From the NCBI GenBank assembly GCA_036172665.1, contig JAYKNF010000034.1, forward strand, positions 186,001 through 250,000: a stretch of 64,000 bases of DNA. Reading direction: 5' to 3'. The position numbers were made by a program, and so were the translations under genes. The stretch comes from Prosopocoilus inquinatus. Its lineage: Eukaryota > Arthropoda > Insecta > Coleoptera > Lucanidae. Below, piece after piece: positions 23,301-37,600 of this stretch (its first letter is position 1; each line of letters starts with the position of its first letter). The notes beneath the pieces were generated by a model. It was not told the DNA's origin, ran no database searches, and saw only the letters and a list, made by a program, of their open reading frames with translations.

Positions 23301-25550
23301 AATCGATCCTTACTCATCTATCATGTTATTTGGCGTTTCGATGGACTCCAGTAACTTTGATGTGAGATACGAAGTTCTCGGACGCAGCTGAAGCTGGAAA
23401 TAGTTTTAAACGAAACAACACGCATTAGCGTTGTTCCTGTGATGTATCTAATCGATCCCTACTCATCTATCATGTTATTTGACGTTTCGATGGACTCCAG
23501 TAACTTTGATGTGAGATACGAAGTTCTCGGACGCAGCTGAAGATAGAAATAGTTTTAAACGAAACAACACGTATTAGCGTTGTTCCTGTGATGTATCTAA
23601 TCGATCCTTACTCATCTATCATGTTATTTGACGTTTGGACGGACTCCAGTAACTCTGATGTGAGATACAAAGTTCTCGGACGCAGCAGAAACTGGAAATA
23701 GTTTTGAACGAAACAACACGTATTAGCGTTGTTCCTGTGACGTATCTAAACGATCCTTACTTATCTAACATGTTATTTGACGTTTGGATGGACTCCAGTA
23801 AGTCTGATGTGAGATACAAAGTTTTTGGACGCAGCACGAGCTGGAAATAGTTTTAAACGAAACAACACGTATTAGCGTTGTTCCTGTGCTGTATCTAATC
23901 GATCCTTACTTATCTATCATGTTATTTGAGGTTTCGATGGACTCTAGTAACTCTGATGTGAGATACGACGTTTTCGGACGCAGCAGAAGCTGGAAATAGT
24001 TTTAAACGAAACAACACGCATTAGCGATGTTCCTGTGATGTATCTAATCGATCCTTACTCATCTATCATGTTATTTTACGTTTGGATGAACTCCAGTAAC
24101 TCTGATGTGAGATACAAAGTTTTTGGACGCAGCAGAAGCTGGAAATAGTTTTGAACGAAACAACACGTATTAGCGTTGTTCCTGTGATGTATCTAATCGA
24201 TCCTTACTTAGCTACTATGTTATTTGACGTTTCGATGGACTCCAGTAACTCTAATGTGAGATACGAAATTTTCGGACGCAGCAGCAGCTGGAAATAGTTT
24301 TAAACGAAACAACACATATTAGCGTTGTTCCTGTGATGTATCTAATCGATCCTTACTCATCTATCATGTTATTTGACGTTAGGACGGACTCCAGTAACTC
24401 TGATGTGAGAAACAAAGTTCTCGGACGCAGCAGAAGCTGGAAATAGTTTTGAACGAAACAACACGTATTAGCGTTGTTCCTGTGATGTATCTAATAGATC
24501 CTTACTCATCTATCATGTTATTTGACGTTTGGACGGACTCCAGTAAGTCTGATGTGAGATACAAAGTTTTTGGACGCAGCAGGAGCTGGAAATAGTTTTG
24601 AACGAAACAACACGCCTTAGCGTTGTTCCTGTGATGTATCTAATCGATCCTTACTTATATATCATGTTATTTGATGTTTGGATGGACTCCAGTAACCCTG
24701 ATGTGAGATACAAAGTTCTCGGACGCAGCAGAAGCTGGAAATAGTTTTGAACGAAACAACACGTATTAGCGTTGTTCCTGTGATGTATCTAATCGATCCT
24801 TACTCATCTATCATGTTATTTGACGTTTGGACGGACTCCAGTAACTCTGATGTGAGATACAAAGTTCTCGGACGCAGCAGAAGCTAGAAATAGTTTTAAA
24901 CGAAACAACACGTATTAGCGTTGTTCCTGTGATGTATCTAATCGATCCTTACTCATCTATCATGTTATTTGGCGTTTCGATGGACTCCAGTAACTTTGAT
25001 GTGAGTTACGAAGTTCTCGGACGCAGCTGAAGCTAGAAATAGTTTTAAACGAAACAACACGCATTAGCGTTGTTCCTGTGATGTATCTAATCGATCCTTA
25101 CTTATATATCATGTTATTTGACGTTTGGAAGGACTGAAGTAACTCTGATGTGAGATACGAAGTTCTCGGACGCAGCAGAAGCTGGAAATAGTTTTAAACG
25201 AAACAACACGCATTAGCGTTGTTCCTGTGATGTATCTAATCGATCCTTACTCATCTATCATGTTATTTGGCGTTTCGATGGACTCCAGTAACTCTGATGT
25301 GAGATACAAAGTTTTCGGACGCAGCAGAAGCTGGAAATAGTTTTGAACGAAACAACACGCCTTAGCGTTGTTCCTGTGATGTATCTAATCGATCCTTACT
25401 TATATATCATGTTATTTGACGTTTGGATGGACTCCAGTAACCCTGATGTGAGATACGAAGTTCTCGGACGCAGCAGAAGCTGGAAATAGTTTTAAAGGAA
25501 ACAACACGCATTAGCGTTGTTCCTGTGATGTATCTAATCGATCCTTACTT
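20335..25550 (+). repeat. Satellite region with a 25-monomer-spaced duplication
   Basis: About 20,335-21,825 (10 monomers) reappears at about 24,060-25,550, offset exactly 3725 bp (25 x 149). A private marker confirms it: TGGAAGGACTGAAGTAAC occurs at 21,401 and 25,126 and I saw it nowhere else. Shared order includes the TTATTTTACG, TAGCTACTATG, ACATATT, CTAATAGATCC and TTATATATC monomers and the TTTTAAAGGAAAC end. Boundaries are approximate because flanking monomers are similar. No gene or other element was seen between or around the copies. Confidence 0.85.
22140..23560 (+). repeat. Seven-monomer (1043-bp) local duplication
   Basis: The marker GATCCCTACTC occurs at 22,411 and 23,454, spaced 1043 bp = 7 x 149. 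The flanking order also repeats: the TTTGGATGG/GAAGTTCTCGG monomer, then a TTTGGCGTTTCG monomer, then the GATCCCTAC monomer ending GCAGCTGAAGATAG. It is nested between the two copies of the 25-monomer duplication. Confidence 0.78.
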
Positions 25551-28500
25551 ATCCTTCATGTTATTTGACGTTTCGATGGACTCCAGTAACTCTGATGTGA
25601 GATACGACATTTTCGGACGCAGCAGAAGCTGGAAATAGTTTTAAACGAAACAACACGCATTAGCGATGTTCCTGTGATGTATCTAATCGATCCTTACTCA
25701 TCTATCATGCTATTTTACGTTTGGATGGACTCCAGTAACTCTGATGTGAGATACAAAGTTCTCGGACGCAGCAGAAGCTGGAAATAGTTTTGAACGAAAC
25801 AACAGGTATTAGCGTTGTTCCTGTGCTGTATCTAATCGATCCTTACTTATCTATCATGTTATTTGACGTTTCGATGGACTCCAGTAACTCTGATGTGAGA
25901 TACGACGTTTTCGGACGCAGCAGAAGCTGGAAATAGTTTTAAACGAAACAACACGTATTAGCGTTGTTCCTGTGATGTATCTAATTGAACCTTTCTCATC
26001 TATCATGTTATTTGACGTTTGGATGGACTCCAGTAACTCTGATGTGAGATACGAAGTTCTCGGACGCAGCAGAAGCTGGAAATAGTTTTAAACGAAACAA
26101 CACGCATTAGCGTTGTTCCTGTGATGTATCTAATCGATCCTTACTCATCCATCATGTTATTTGGCGTTTCGATGGACTCCAGTAACTTTGATGTGAGATA
26201 CGTAGTTCTCGGACGCAGCTGAAGGTAGAAATAGTTTTAAACGAAACAACACGCATTAGCGTTGTTCCTGTGATGTATCTAATCGATCCTTACTTATCTA
26301 TTATGTTAGTTGACGTTTCGATGGACTCCAGTAACTCTGATGTGAGATACAAAGTTTTTGGACGCAGCAGAATCTGGAAATAGTTTTGAACGAAACAACA
26401 CGTATTAGCGTTGTTCCTGTGATGTATCTAATCGATCCTTACTCATCTATCATAGCTACTATGTTATTTGACGTTTCGATGGACTCCAGTAACTCTAATG
26501 TGAGATACGAAATTTTCGGACGCAGCAGCAGCTGGAAATAGTTTTAAACGAAACAACACATATTAGCGTTGTTCCTGTGATGTATCTAATCGATCCTTTC
26601 TCATCTATCATGTTATTTGACGTTTGGACGGACTCAAGTAACTCTGATTTGAGAAACAAAGTTCTCGGACGCAGCAGAAGCTGGAAATAGTTTTGAACGA
26701 AACAACACGTATTAGCGTTGTTCCTGTGATGTATCTAATCGATCCTTACTCATCTATCATGTTATTTGACGTTTGGACGGACTCCAGTAACTCTGATGTG
26801 AGATACAAAGTTCTCGGACGCAGCAGAAGCTGGAAATAGTTTTGAACGAAACAACAGGTATTAGCGTTGTTCCTGTGCTGTATCTAATCGATCCTTACTT
26901 ATCTATCATGTTATTTGACGTTTCGATGGACTCCAGTAACTCTGATGTGAGATACGACGTTTTCGGACGCAGCAGAAGCTGGAAATAGTTTTAAACGAAG
27001 CAACACGTATTAGCGTTGTTCCTGTGATGTATCTAATCGATCCTTACTCATCTATCATAGCTACTATGTTATTTGACGTTTCGATGGACTCCAGTAACTC
27101 TGATGTGAGATACGAAGTTCTCGGACGCAGCAGAAGCTGGAAATAGTTTTAAACGAAACAACACGCATTAGCGTTGTTCCTGTGATGTATCTAATCGATC
27201 CTTACTCATCTATCATGTTATTTGGCGTTTCGATGGACTCCAGTAACTTTGATGTGAGATACAAAGTTTTTGGACGCAGCAGAAGCTGGAAATAGTTTTG
27301 AACGAAACAACACGTATTAGCGTTGTTCCTGTGATGTATCTAATCGATCCTTACTCATCTATCATGTTATTTGACGTTTGGACGGACTTCAGTAACTCTG
27401 ATGTGAGATACAAAGTTCTCGGACGCAGCAGAAGCTGGAAATAGTTTTGAACGAAACAACAGGTATTAGCGTTGTTCCTGTGATGTATCTAATCGATCCT
27501 TACTCATCTATCATGTTACTTGACGTTTCGATGGACTCCAGTAACTCTGATGTGAGATACGACATTTTCGGACGCAGCAGAAGCTGGAAATAGTTTTAAA
27601 CGAAACAACACGCATTAGCGATGTTCCTGTGATGTATCTAATCGATCCTTACTCATCTATCATGTTATTTGACGTTTGGACGGACTCCAGTAACTCTGAT
27701 GTGAGATACAAAGTTTTTGGACGCAGCAGAAGCTGGAAATAGTTTTGAACGAAACAACACGTATTAGCGTTGTTCCTGTGATGTATCTAATCGATCCTTA
27801 CTTAGCTACTATGTTATTTGACGTTTCGATGGACTCCAGTAACTCTAATGTGAGATACGAAACTTTCGGACGCAGCAGAAGCTGGAAATAGTTTTGAACG
27901 AAACAACAGGTATTCGCGTTGTTCCTGTAATGTATCTAAACGATCCTTACTTATCTAACATGTTATTTGACGTTTGGATGGACTCCAGTAAGTCTGATGT
28001 GAGATACAAAGTTTTTGGACGCAGCAGGAGCTGGAAATAGTTTTAAACGAAACAACACGTATTAGCGTTGTTCCTGTGCTGTATCTAATCGATCCTTACT
28101 TATCTATCATGTTATTTGACGTTTCGATGGACTCCAGTAACTCTGATGTGAGATACGACGTTTTCGGACGCAGCAGAAGCTGGAAATAGTTTTAAACGAA
28201 ACAACACGCATTAGCGATGTTCCTGTGATGTATCTAATCGATCCTTACTTATCTATCATGTTATTTGACGTTTCGATGGACTCCAGTAACTCTGATGTGA
28301 GATACAAAGTTTTCGGACGCAGCAGAAGCTGGAAATAGTTTTAAACGAAACAACAAGCAATAGCGATGTTCCTGTGATGTATCTAATCGATCCTTACTCA
28401 TCTATCATGTTATTTGACGTTTCGATGGACTCCAGTAACTCTGATGTGAGATAAAAAGTTTTCGGACGCAGCAGAAGCTGGAAATAGTTTTAAACGAAAC

Positions 28501-31180
28501 AACAAGCAATAGCGATGTTCCTGTGATGTATCTAATCGATCCTTACTCATCTATCATGTTATTTGGCGTTTCGATGGACTCCAGTAACTTTGATGTGAGA
28601 TACGAAGTTCTCGGACGCAGCTGAAGCTGGAAATAGTTTTAAACGAAACAACACGCATTAGCGTTGTTGATGTGATGTATCTAATCGATCCTTACTCATC
28701 TATCATGTTATTTGGCGTTTCGATGGACTCCAGTAACTTTGATGTGAGATACGAAGTTCTCGGACGCAGCTGAAGCTAGAAATAGTTTTAAACGAAACAA
28801 CACGCATTAGCGTTGTTCCTGTGATGTATCTAATCGATCCTTACTTATCTATCATGTTATTTGACGTTTCGATGGACTCCAGTAACTCTGATGTGAGATA
28901 CAAAGTTTTCGGACGCAGCAGAAGCTGGAAATAGTTTTAAACGAAACAACACGCAATAGCGATGTTCCTGTGATGTATCTAATCGATCCTTACTCATCTA
29001 TCATGTTATTTTACGTTTGGATGGACTCCAGTAACTCTGATGTGAGATACAAAGTTTTCGGACGCAGCAGAAGCTGGAAATAGTTTTGAACGAAACAACA
29101 CGTATTAGCGTTGTTCCTGTGCTGTATCTAATCGATCCTTACTTATCTATCATGTTATTTGACGTTTCGATGGACTCCAGTAACTCTGATGTGAGATACG
29201 ACATTTTCGGACGCAACAGAAGCTGGAAATAGTTTTAAACAAAACAACACGCATTAGCGATGTTCCTGTGATGTATCTAATCGATCCTTACTCATCTATC
29301 ATGTTACTTGACGTTTGGACGGACTCCAGTAACTCTGATGTGAGATACAAAGTTCTCGGACGCAGCAGAAACTGGAAATAGTTTTGAACGAAACAACACG
29401 TATTAGCGTTGTTCCTGTGATGTATCTAAACGATCCTTACTTATCTAACATGTTATTTGACGTTTGGATGGACTCCAGTAAGTCTGATGTGAGATACAAA
29501 GTTTTTGGACGCAGCAGGAGCTGGAAATAGTTTTAAACGAAACAACACGCATTAGCGATGTTCCTGTGATGTATCTAATCGATCCTTACTCATCTATCAT
29601 GTAATCTTACGTTTGGATGGACTCCAGTAACTCTGATGTGAGATACAAAGTTTTTGGACGCAGCAGAAGCTGGAAATAGTTTTGAACGAAACAACAAGTA
29701 TTAGCGTTGTTCCTGTGATGTATCTAATCGATCCTTACTTAGCTACTATGTTATTTGACGTTTCGATGGACTCCAGTAACTCTAATGTGAGATACGAAAT
29801 TTTCGGACGCAGCAGCAGCTGGAAATAGTTTTAAAAGAAACAACACATATTAGCGTTGTTCCTGTGATGTATCTAATCGATCCTTACTCATCTATCATGT
29901 TATTTGACGTTTGGACGGACTCCAGTAACTCTGATGTGAGAAACAAAGTTCTCGGACGCAGCAGAATCTGGAAATAGTTTTGAACGAAACAACACGTATT
30001 AGCGTTGTTCCTGTGATGTATCTAATCGATCCTTACTCATCTATCATAGCTACTATGTTATTTGACGTTTCGATGGACTCCAGTAACTCTAATGTGAGAT
30101 ACGAAATTTTCGGACGCAGCAGCAGCTGGAAATAGTTTTAAACGAAACAACACATATTAGCGTTGTTCCTGTGATGTATCTAATCGATCCTTACTCATCT
30201 ATCATGTTATTTGACGTTTGGACGTACTCCAGTAACTCTGATGTGAGAAACAAAGTTCTCGTACGCAGCAGAAGCTGGAAATAATTTTGAACGAAACAAC
30301 ACGTATTAGCGTTGTTCCTGTGATGTATCTAATCGATCCTTACTCATCTATCATGTTATTTGACGTTTGGACGGACTCCAGTAACTCTGATGTGAGATAC
30401 AAAGTTCTCGGACGCAGCAGAAGCTGGAAATAGTTTTGAACGAAACAACAGGTATTAGCGTTGTTCCTGTGATGTATCTAAACGATCCTTACTTATCTAA
30501 CATGTTATTTGACGTTTGGATGGACTCCAGTAAGTCTGATGTGAGATACAAAGTTTTTGGACGCAGCAGGAGCTGGAAATAGTTTTAAACGAAACAACAC
30601 GTATTAGCGTTGTTCCTGTGCTGTATCTAATCGATCCTTACTTATCTATCATGTTATTTGACGTTTCGATGGACTCCAGTAACTTTGATGTGAGATACGA
30701 AGTTCTCGGACGCAGCTGAAGCTAGAAATAGTTTTAAACGAAACAACACGTATTAGCGTTGTTCCTGTGATGTATCTAATCGATCCTTACTCATCTATCA
30801 TGTTATTTGACGTTTGGATGGACTCCAGTAACTCTGATGTGAGATACAAAGTTTTCGGACGCAGCAGAAGCTGGAAATAGTTTTGAACGAAACAACACGT
30901 ATTAGCGTTGTTCCTGTGCTGTATCTAATCGATCCTTACTTATCTGTCATGTTATTTGACGTTTCGATGGACTCCAGTAACTTTGATGTGAGAAACAAAG
31001 TTCTCGTACGCAGCAGAAGCTGGAAATAATTTTGAACGAAACAACACGTATTAGCGTTGTTCCTGTGATGTATCTAATCGATCCTTACTTATCTATCATG
31101 TTATTTGACGTTTGGACGGACTCCAGTAACTCTGATGTGAGATACAAAGTTTTTGGACGCAGCAGGAGCTGGAAATAGTT
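25550..31180 (+). repeat. Satellite region with 3-, 4- and 7-monomer shuffling
   Basis: No gene is present; the sequence is satellite throughout. The marker AACAGGTATT lies at 25,801, 26,853, 27,458 and 27,905. Spacings are 1052, 605 and 447 bp, i.e. 7 monomers + 9, 4 monomers + 9, and 3 monomers. The +9 comes from intervening 158-bp monomers. Adjacent monomers near 28,340 and 28,500 share the AACAAGCAATAGCGATG marker, a single-monomer duplication. A GTTGTTGATGTG variant appears at about 28,663 and recurs later in the window. Confidence 0.8.
26374..26531 (+). repeat. 158-bp chimeric monomer (first of ten copies)
   Basis: CCTTACTCATCTATCAT is joined directly to AGCTACTATGTTATTTG. These are the two alternative versions of the same monomer segment, so both are present in one monomer and the length rises by 9 bp. 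Identical junctions occur at 26,979-27,136, 29,968-30,125, 33,851-34,008, 37,585-37,742, 39,382-39,539, 47,134-47,291, 48,931-49,088, 59,813-59,970 and 61,163-61,320. The shared junction implies one origin followed by spread through duplication. Confidence 0.88.
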
Positions 31181-34100
31181 TTAAACAAAACAACACGCAT
31201 TAGCGATGTTCCTGTGATGTATCTAATCGAACCTTACTCATCTATCATGTTACTTGACGTTTGGACGGACTCCAGTAACTCTGATGTGAGATACAAAGTT
31301 CTCGGACGCAGCAGAAACTGGAAATAGTTTTGAACGAAACAACACGTATTAGCGTTGTTCCTGTGATGTATCTAAACGATCCTTACTTATCTAACATGTT
31401 ATTTGACGTTTGGATGGACTCCAGTAAGTCTGATGTGAGATACAAAGTTTTTGGACGCAGCAGGAGCTGGAAATAGTTTTAAACGAAACAACACGTATTA
31501 GCGTTGTTCCTGTGCTGTATCTAATCGATCCTTACTTATCTATCATGTTATTTGACGTTTCGATGGACTCTAGTAACTCTGATGTGAGATACGACGTTTT
31601 CGGACGCAGCAGAAGCTGGAAATAGTTTTAAACGAAACAACACGCATTAGCGATGTTCCTGTGATGTATCTAATCGATCCTTACTCATCTATCATGTTAT
31701 TTTACGTTTGGATGGACTCCAGTAACTCTGATGTGAGATACAAAGTTTTTGGACGCAGCAGAAGCTGGAAATAGTTTTGAACGAAACAACACGTATTAGC
31801 GTTGTTCCTGTGATGTATCTAATCGATCCTTACTTAGCTACTATGTTATTTGACGTTTCGATGGACTCCAGTATCTCTAATGTGAGATACGAAATTTTCG
31901 GACGCAGCAGCAGCTGGAAATAGTTTTAAACGAAACAACACATATTAGCGTTGTTCCTGTGATGTATCTAATCGATACTTACTTATCTGTCATGTTATTT
32001 GACGTTTGGACGGACTCCAGTAACTCTGATGTGAGATACGACGTTTTCGGACGCAGCAGAAGCTGGAAATAGTTTTAAACGAAACAACACGCAATAGCGA
32101 TGTTCCTGTGATGTATCTAATCGATCCTTACTCATCTATCATGTTATTTTACGTTTGGATGGACTCCAGTAACTCTGATGTGAGATACAAAGTTTTTGGA
32201 CGCAGCAGAAGCAGGAAATAGTTTTGAACGAAACAACACGTATTAGCGTTGTTCCTGTGATGTATCTAATCGATCCTTACTTATCTATCATGTTATTTGA
32301 CGTTTCGATGGACTCCAGTATCTCTAATGTGAGATACGAAATTTTCGGACGCAGCAGGAGCTGGAAATAGTTTTAAACGAAACAACACGTATTAGCGTTG
32401 TTCCTGTGCTGTATCTAATCGATCCTTACTTATCTATCATGTTATTTGACGTTTCGATGGACTCTAGTAACTCTGATGTGAGATACGACGTTTTCGGACG
32501 CAGCAGAAGCTGGAAATAGTTTTAAACGAAACAACACGCATTAGCGATGTTCCTGTGATGTATCTAATCGATCCTTACTCATCTATCATGTTATTTTACG
32601 TTTGGATGGACTCCAGTAACTCTGATGTGAGATACAAAGTTTTTGGACGCAGCAGAAGCTGGAAATAGTTTTGAACGAAACAACACGTATTAGCGTTGTT
32701 CCTGTGATGTATCTAATCGATCCTTACTTAGCTACTATGTTATTTGACGTTTCGATGGACTCCAGTATCTCTAATGTGAGATACGAAATTTTCGGACGCA
32801 GCAGCAGCTGGAAATAGTTTTAAACGAAACAACACGTATTAGCGTTGTTCCTGTGCTGTATCTAATCGATCCTTACTTATCTATCATGTTATTTGACGTT
32901 TCGATGGACTCCAGTAACTTTGATGTGAGATACAAAGTTTTCGGACGCAGCAGAAACTGGAAATAGTTTTGAACGAAACAACACGTATTAGCGTTGTTCC
33001 TGTGCTGTATCTAATCGATCCTTACTTATCTATCATGTTATTTGACGTTTCGATGGACTCCAGTAACTCTGATGTGAGATACGACATTTTCGGACGCAGC
33101 AGAAGCTGGAAATAGTTTTAAACAAAACAACACGCATTAGCGATGTTCCTGTGATGTATCTAATCGATCCTTACTCATCTATCATGTTACTTGACGTTTG
33201 GACGGACTCCAGTAACTCTGATGTGAGATACAAAGTTCTCGGACGCAGCAGAAACTGGAAATAGTTTTGAACGAAACAACACGTATTAGCGTTGTTCCTG
33301 TGATGTATCTAAACGATCCTTACTTATCTAACATGTTATTTGACGTTTGGATATACTCCAGTAAGTCTGATGTGAGATACAAAGTTTTTGGACGCAGCAG
33401 GAGCTGGAAATAGTTTTAAACGAAACAACACGTATTAGCGTTGTTCCTGTGCTGTATCTAATCGATCCTTACTTATCTATCATGTTATTTGACGTTTCGA
33501 TGGACTCTAGTAACTCTGATGTGAGATACGACGTTTTCGGACGCAGCAGAAGCTGGAAATAGTTTTGAACGAAACAACACGTATTAGCGTTGTTCCTGTG
33601 ATGTATCTAATCGATCCTTACTTAGCTACTATGTTATTTGACGTTTCGATGGACTCCAGTAACTCTAATGTGAGATACGAAATTTTCGGACGCAGCAGCA
33701 GCTGGAAATAGTTTTAAACGAAACAACACATATTAGCGTTGTTCCTGTGATGTATCTAATCGATCCATACTCATCTATCATGTTATTTGACGTTTGGACG
33801 GACTCCAGTAACTCTGATGTGAGAAACAAAGTTCTCGGACGCAGCAGAAGCTGGAAATAGTTTTGAACGAAACAACACGTATTAGCGTTGTTCCTGTGAT
33901 GTATCTAATCGATCCTTACTCATCTATCATAGCTACTATGTTATTTGACGTTTCGATGGACTCCAGTTACTCTAATGTGAGATACGAAATTTTCGGACGC
34001 AGCAGCAGCTGGAAATAGTTTTAAACGAAACAACACATATTAGCGTTGTTCCTGTGATGTATCTAGTCGATCCTTACTCATCTATCATGTTATTTGACGT

Positions 34101-34616
34101 TTGGACGGACTCCAGTAACTCTGATGTGAGAAACAAAGTTCTCGGACGCAGCAGAAGCTGGAAATAGTTTTGAACGAAACAACACGTATTAGCGTTGTTC
34201 CTGTGATGTATCTAATAGATCCTTACTCATCTATCATGTTATTTGACGTTTGGACGGACTCCAGTAACTCTGATGTGAGATACAAAGTTCTCGGACGCAG
34301 CAGAAGCTGGAAATAGTTTTGAACGAAACAACAGGTATTAGCGTTGTTCCTGTGATGTATCTAAACGATCCTTACTTATCTAACATGTTATTTGACGTTT
34401 GGATGGACTCCAGTAAGTCTGATGTGAGATACAAAGTTTTTGGACGCAGCAGGAGCTGGAAATAGTTTTGAACGAAACAACACGCCTTAGCGTTGTTCCT
34501 GTGATGTATCTAATCGATCCTTACTTATATATCATGTTATTTGACGTTTGGATGGACTCCAGTAACCCTGATGTGAGATACAAAGTTCTCGGACGCAGCA
34601 GAAGCTGGAAATAGTT
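31180..34616 (+). repeat. 3.4-kb macro-unit 1 (about 23 monomers)
   Basis: The sequence from AAACAAAACAACACGC (about 31,183) onward repeats from about 34,619 at an offset of 3436 bp (23 x 149 + 9). The 9 bp come from the 158-bp monomer at 33,851. Downstream of about 33,300 the offset becomes 3734 (25 monomers + 9), because the second unit has two extra monomers. Shared order includes the five-monomer cassette at 31,318-32,062, a CGATACTTACTTATCTGTC monomer (about 31,971 and 35,409) and the CTCCAGTTACTC monomer. Confidence 0.82.
31318..32062 (+). repeat. Five-monomer (745-bp) cassette, recurrent
   Basis: The ordered monomers are: CTAAACGATCC/TAACATG/GTAAGTCTG; CTGTGCTGTAT with ACGACGTTTTCGG; GCGATGTTCC with TTATTTTACG; TAGCTACTATG; and ACATATTAGCG. 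The same order occurs at 23,692-24,436, 34,754-35,498, 58,323-59,067 and 59,068-59,812. A shortened form without the CTGTGCTG monomer begins at 29,372. The cassette behaves as a mobile block of the array, moved by duplication rather than by any transposase that I can see. Confidence 0.78.
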
Positions 34617-37600
34617 TTGAACAAAACAACACGCATTAGCGATGTTCCTGTGATGTATCTAATCGATCCTTACTCATCTATCATGTTACTTGACGTTTGG
34701 ACGGACTCCAGTAACTCTGATGTGAGATACAAAGTTCTCGGACGCAGCAGAAACTGGAAATAGTTTTGAACGAAACAACACGTATTAGCGTTGTTCCTGT
34801 GATGTATCTAAACGATCCTTACTTATCTAACATGTTATTTGACGTTTGGATGGACTCCAGTAAGTCTGATGTGAGATACAAAGTTTTTGGACGCAGCAGG
34901 AGCTGGAAATAGTTTTAAACGAAACAACACGTATTAGCGTTGTTCCTGTGCTGTATCTAATCGATCCTTACTTATCTATCATGTTATTTGACGTTTCGAT
35001 GGACTCTAGTAACTCTGATGTGAGATACGACGTTTTCGGACGCAGCAGAAGCTGGAAATAGTTTTAAACGAAACAACACGCATTAGCGATGTTCCTGTGA
35101 TGTATCTAATCGATCCTTACTCATCTATCATGTTATTTTACGTTTGGATGGACTCCAGTAACTCTGATGTGAGATACAAAGTTTTTGGACGCAGCAGAAG
35201 CTGGAAATAGTTTTGAACGAAACAACACGTATTAGCGTTGTTCCTGTGATGTATCTAATCGATCCTTACTTAGCTACTATGTTATTTGACGTTTCGATGG
35301 ACTCCAGTATCTCTAATGTGAGATACGAAATTTTCGGACGCAGCAGCAGCTGGAAATAGTTTTAAACGAAACAACACATATTAGCGTTGCTCCTGTGATG
35401 TATCTAATCGATACTTACTTATCTGTCATGTTATTTGACGTTTGGACGGACTCCAGTAACTCTGATGTGAGATACGACGTTTTCGGACGCAGCAGAAGCT
35501 GGAAATAGTTTTAAACGAAACAACACGCAATAGCGATGTTCCTGTGATGTATCTAATCGATCCTTACTCATCTATCATGTTATTTTACGTTTGGATGGAC
35601 TCCAGTAACTCTGATGTGAGATACAAAGTTTTTGGACGCAGCAGAAGCTGGAAATAGTTTTGAACGAAACAACACGTATTAGCGTTGTTCCTGTGATGTA
35701 TCTAATCGATCCTTACTTATCTATCATGTTATTTGACGTTTCGATGGACTCCAGTATCTCTAATGTGAGATACGAAATTTTCGGACGCAGCAGGAGCTGG
35801 AAATAGTTTTAAACGAAACAACACGTATTAGCGTTGTTCCTGTGCTGTATCTAATCGATCCTTACTTATCTATCATGTTATTTGACGTTTCGATGGACTC
35901 TAGTAACTCTGATGTGAGATACGACGTTTTCGGACGCAGCAGAAGCTGGAAATAGTTTTAAACGAAACAACACGCATTAGCGATGTTCCTGTGATGTATC
36001 TAATCGATCCTTACTCATCTATCATGTTATTTTACGTTTGGATGGACTCCAGTAACTCTGATGTGAGATACAAAGTTTTTGGACGCAGCAGAAGCTGGAA
36101 ATAGTTTTGAACGAAACAACACGTATTAGCGTTGTTCCTGTGATGTATCTAATCGATCCTTACTTAGCTACTATGTTATTTGACGTTTCGATGGACTCCA
36201 GTATCTCTAATGTGAGATACGAAATTTTCGGACGCAGCAGCAGCTGGAAATAGTTTTAAACGAAACAACACGTATTAGCGTTGTTCCTGTGCTGTATCTA
36301 ATCGATCCTTACTTATCTATCATGTTATTTGACGTTTCGATGGACTCCAGTAACTTTGATGTGAGATACGAAGTTCTCGGACGCAGCTGAAGCTAGAAAT
36401 AGTTTTAAACGAAACAACACGTATTAGCGTTGTTCCTGTGATGTATCTAATCGATCCTTACTCATCTATCATGTTATTTGACGTTTGGATGGACTCCAGT
36501 AACTCTGATGTGAGATACAAAGTTTTCGGACGCAGCAGAAGCTGGAAATAGTTTTGAACGAAACAACACGTATTAGCGTTGTTCCTGTGCTGTATCTAAT
36601 CGATCCTTACTTATCTATCATGTTATTTGACGTTTCGATGGACTCCAGTAACTCTGATGTGAGATACGACATTTTCGGACGCAGCAGAAGCTGGAAATAG
36701 TTTTAAACAAAACAACACGCATTAGCGATGTTCCTGTGATGTATCTAATCGATCCTTACTCATCTATCATGTTACTTGACGTTTGGACGGACTCCAGTAA
36801 CTCTGATGTGAGATACAAAGTTCTCGGACGCAGCAGAAACTGGAAATAGTTTTGAACGAAACAACACGTATTAGCGTTGTTCCTGTGATGTATCTAATCG
36901 ATCCTTACTTAGCTACTATGTTATTTGACGTTTCGATGGACTCCAGTAACTCTAATGTGAGATACGAAATTTTCGGACGCAGCAGCAGCTGGAAATAGTT
37001 TTAAACGAAACAACACATATTAGCGTTGTTCCTGTGATGTATCTAAACGATCCTTACTTATCTAACATGTTATTTGACGTTTGGATGGACTCCAGTAAGT
37101 CTGATGTGAGATACAAAGTTTTTGGACGCAGCAGGAGCTGGAAATAGTTTTAAACGAAACAACACGTATTAGCGTTGTTCCTGTGCTGTATCTAATCGAT
37201 CCTTACTTATCTATCATGTTATTTGACGTTTCGATGGACTCTAGTAACTCTGATGTGAGATACGACGTTTTCGGACGCAGCAGAAGCTGGAAATAGTTTT
37301 GAACGAAACAACACGTATTAGCGTTGTTCCTGTGATGTATCTAATCGATCCTTACTTAGCTACTATGTTATTTGACGTTTCGATGGACTCCAGTAACTCT
37401 AATGTGAGATACGAAATTTTCGGACGCAGCAGCAGCTGGAAATAGTTTTAAACGAAACAACACATATTAGCGTTGTTCCTGTGATGTATCTAATCGATCC
37501 TTACTCATCTATCATGTTATTTGACGTTTGGACGGACTCCAGTAACTCTGATGTGAGAAACAAAGTTCTCGGACGCAGCAGAAGCTGGAAATAGTTTTGA

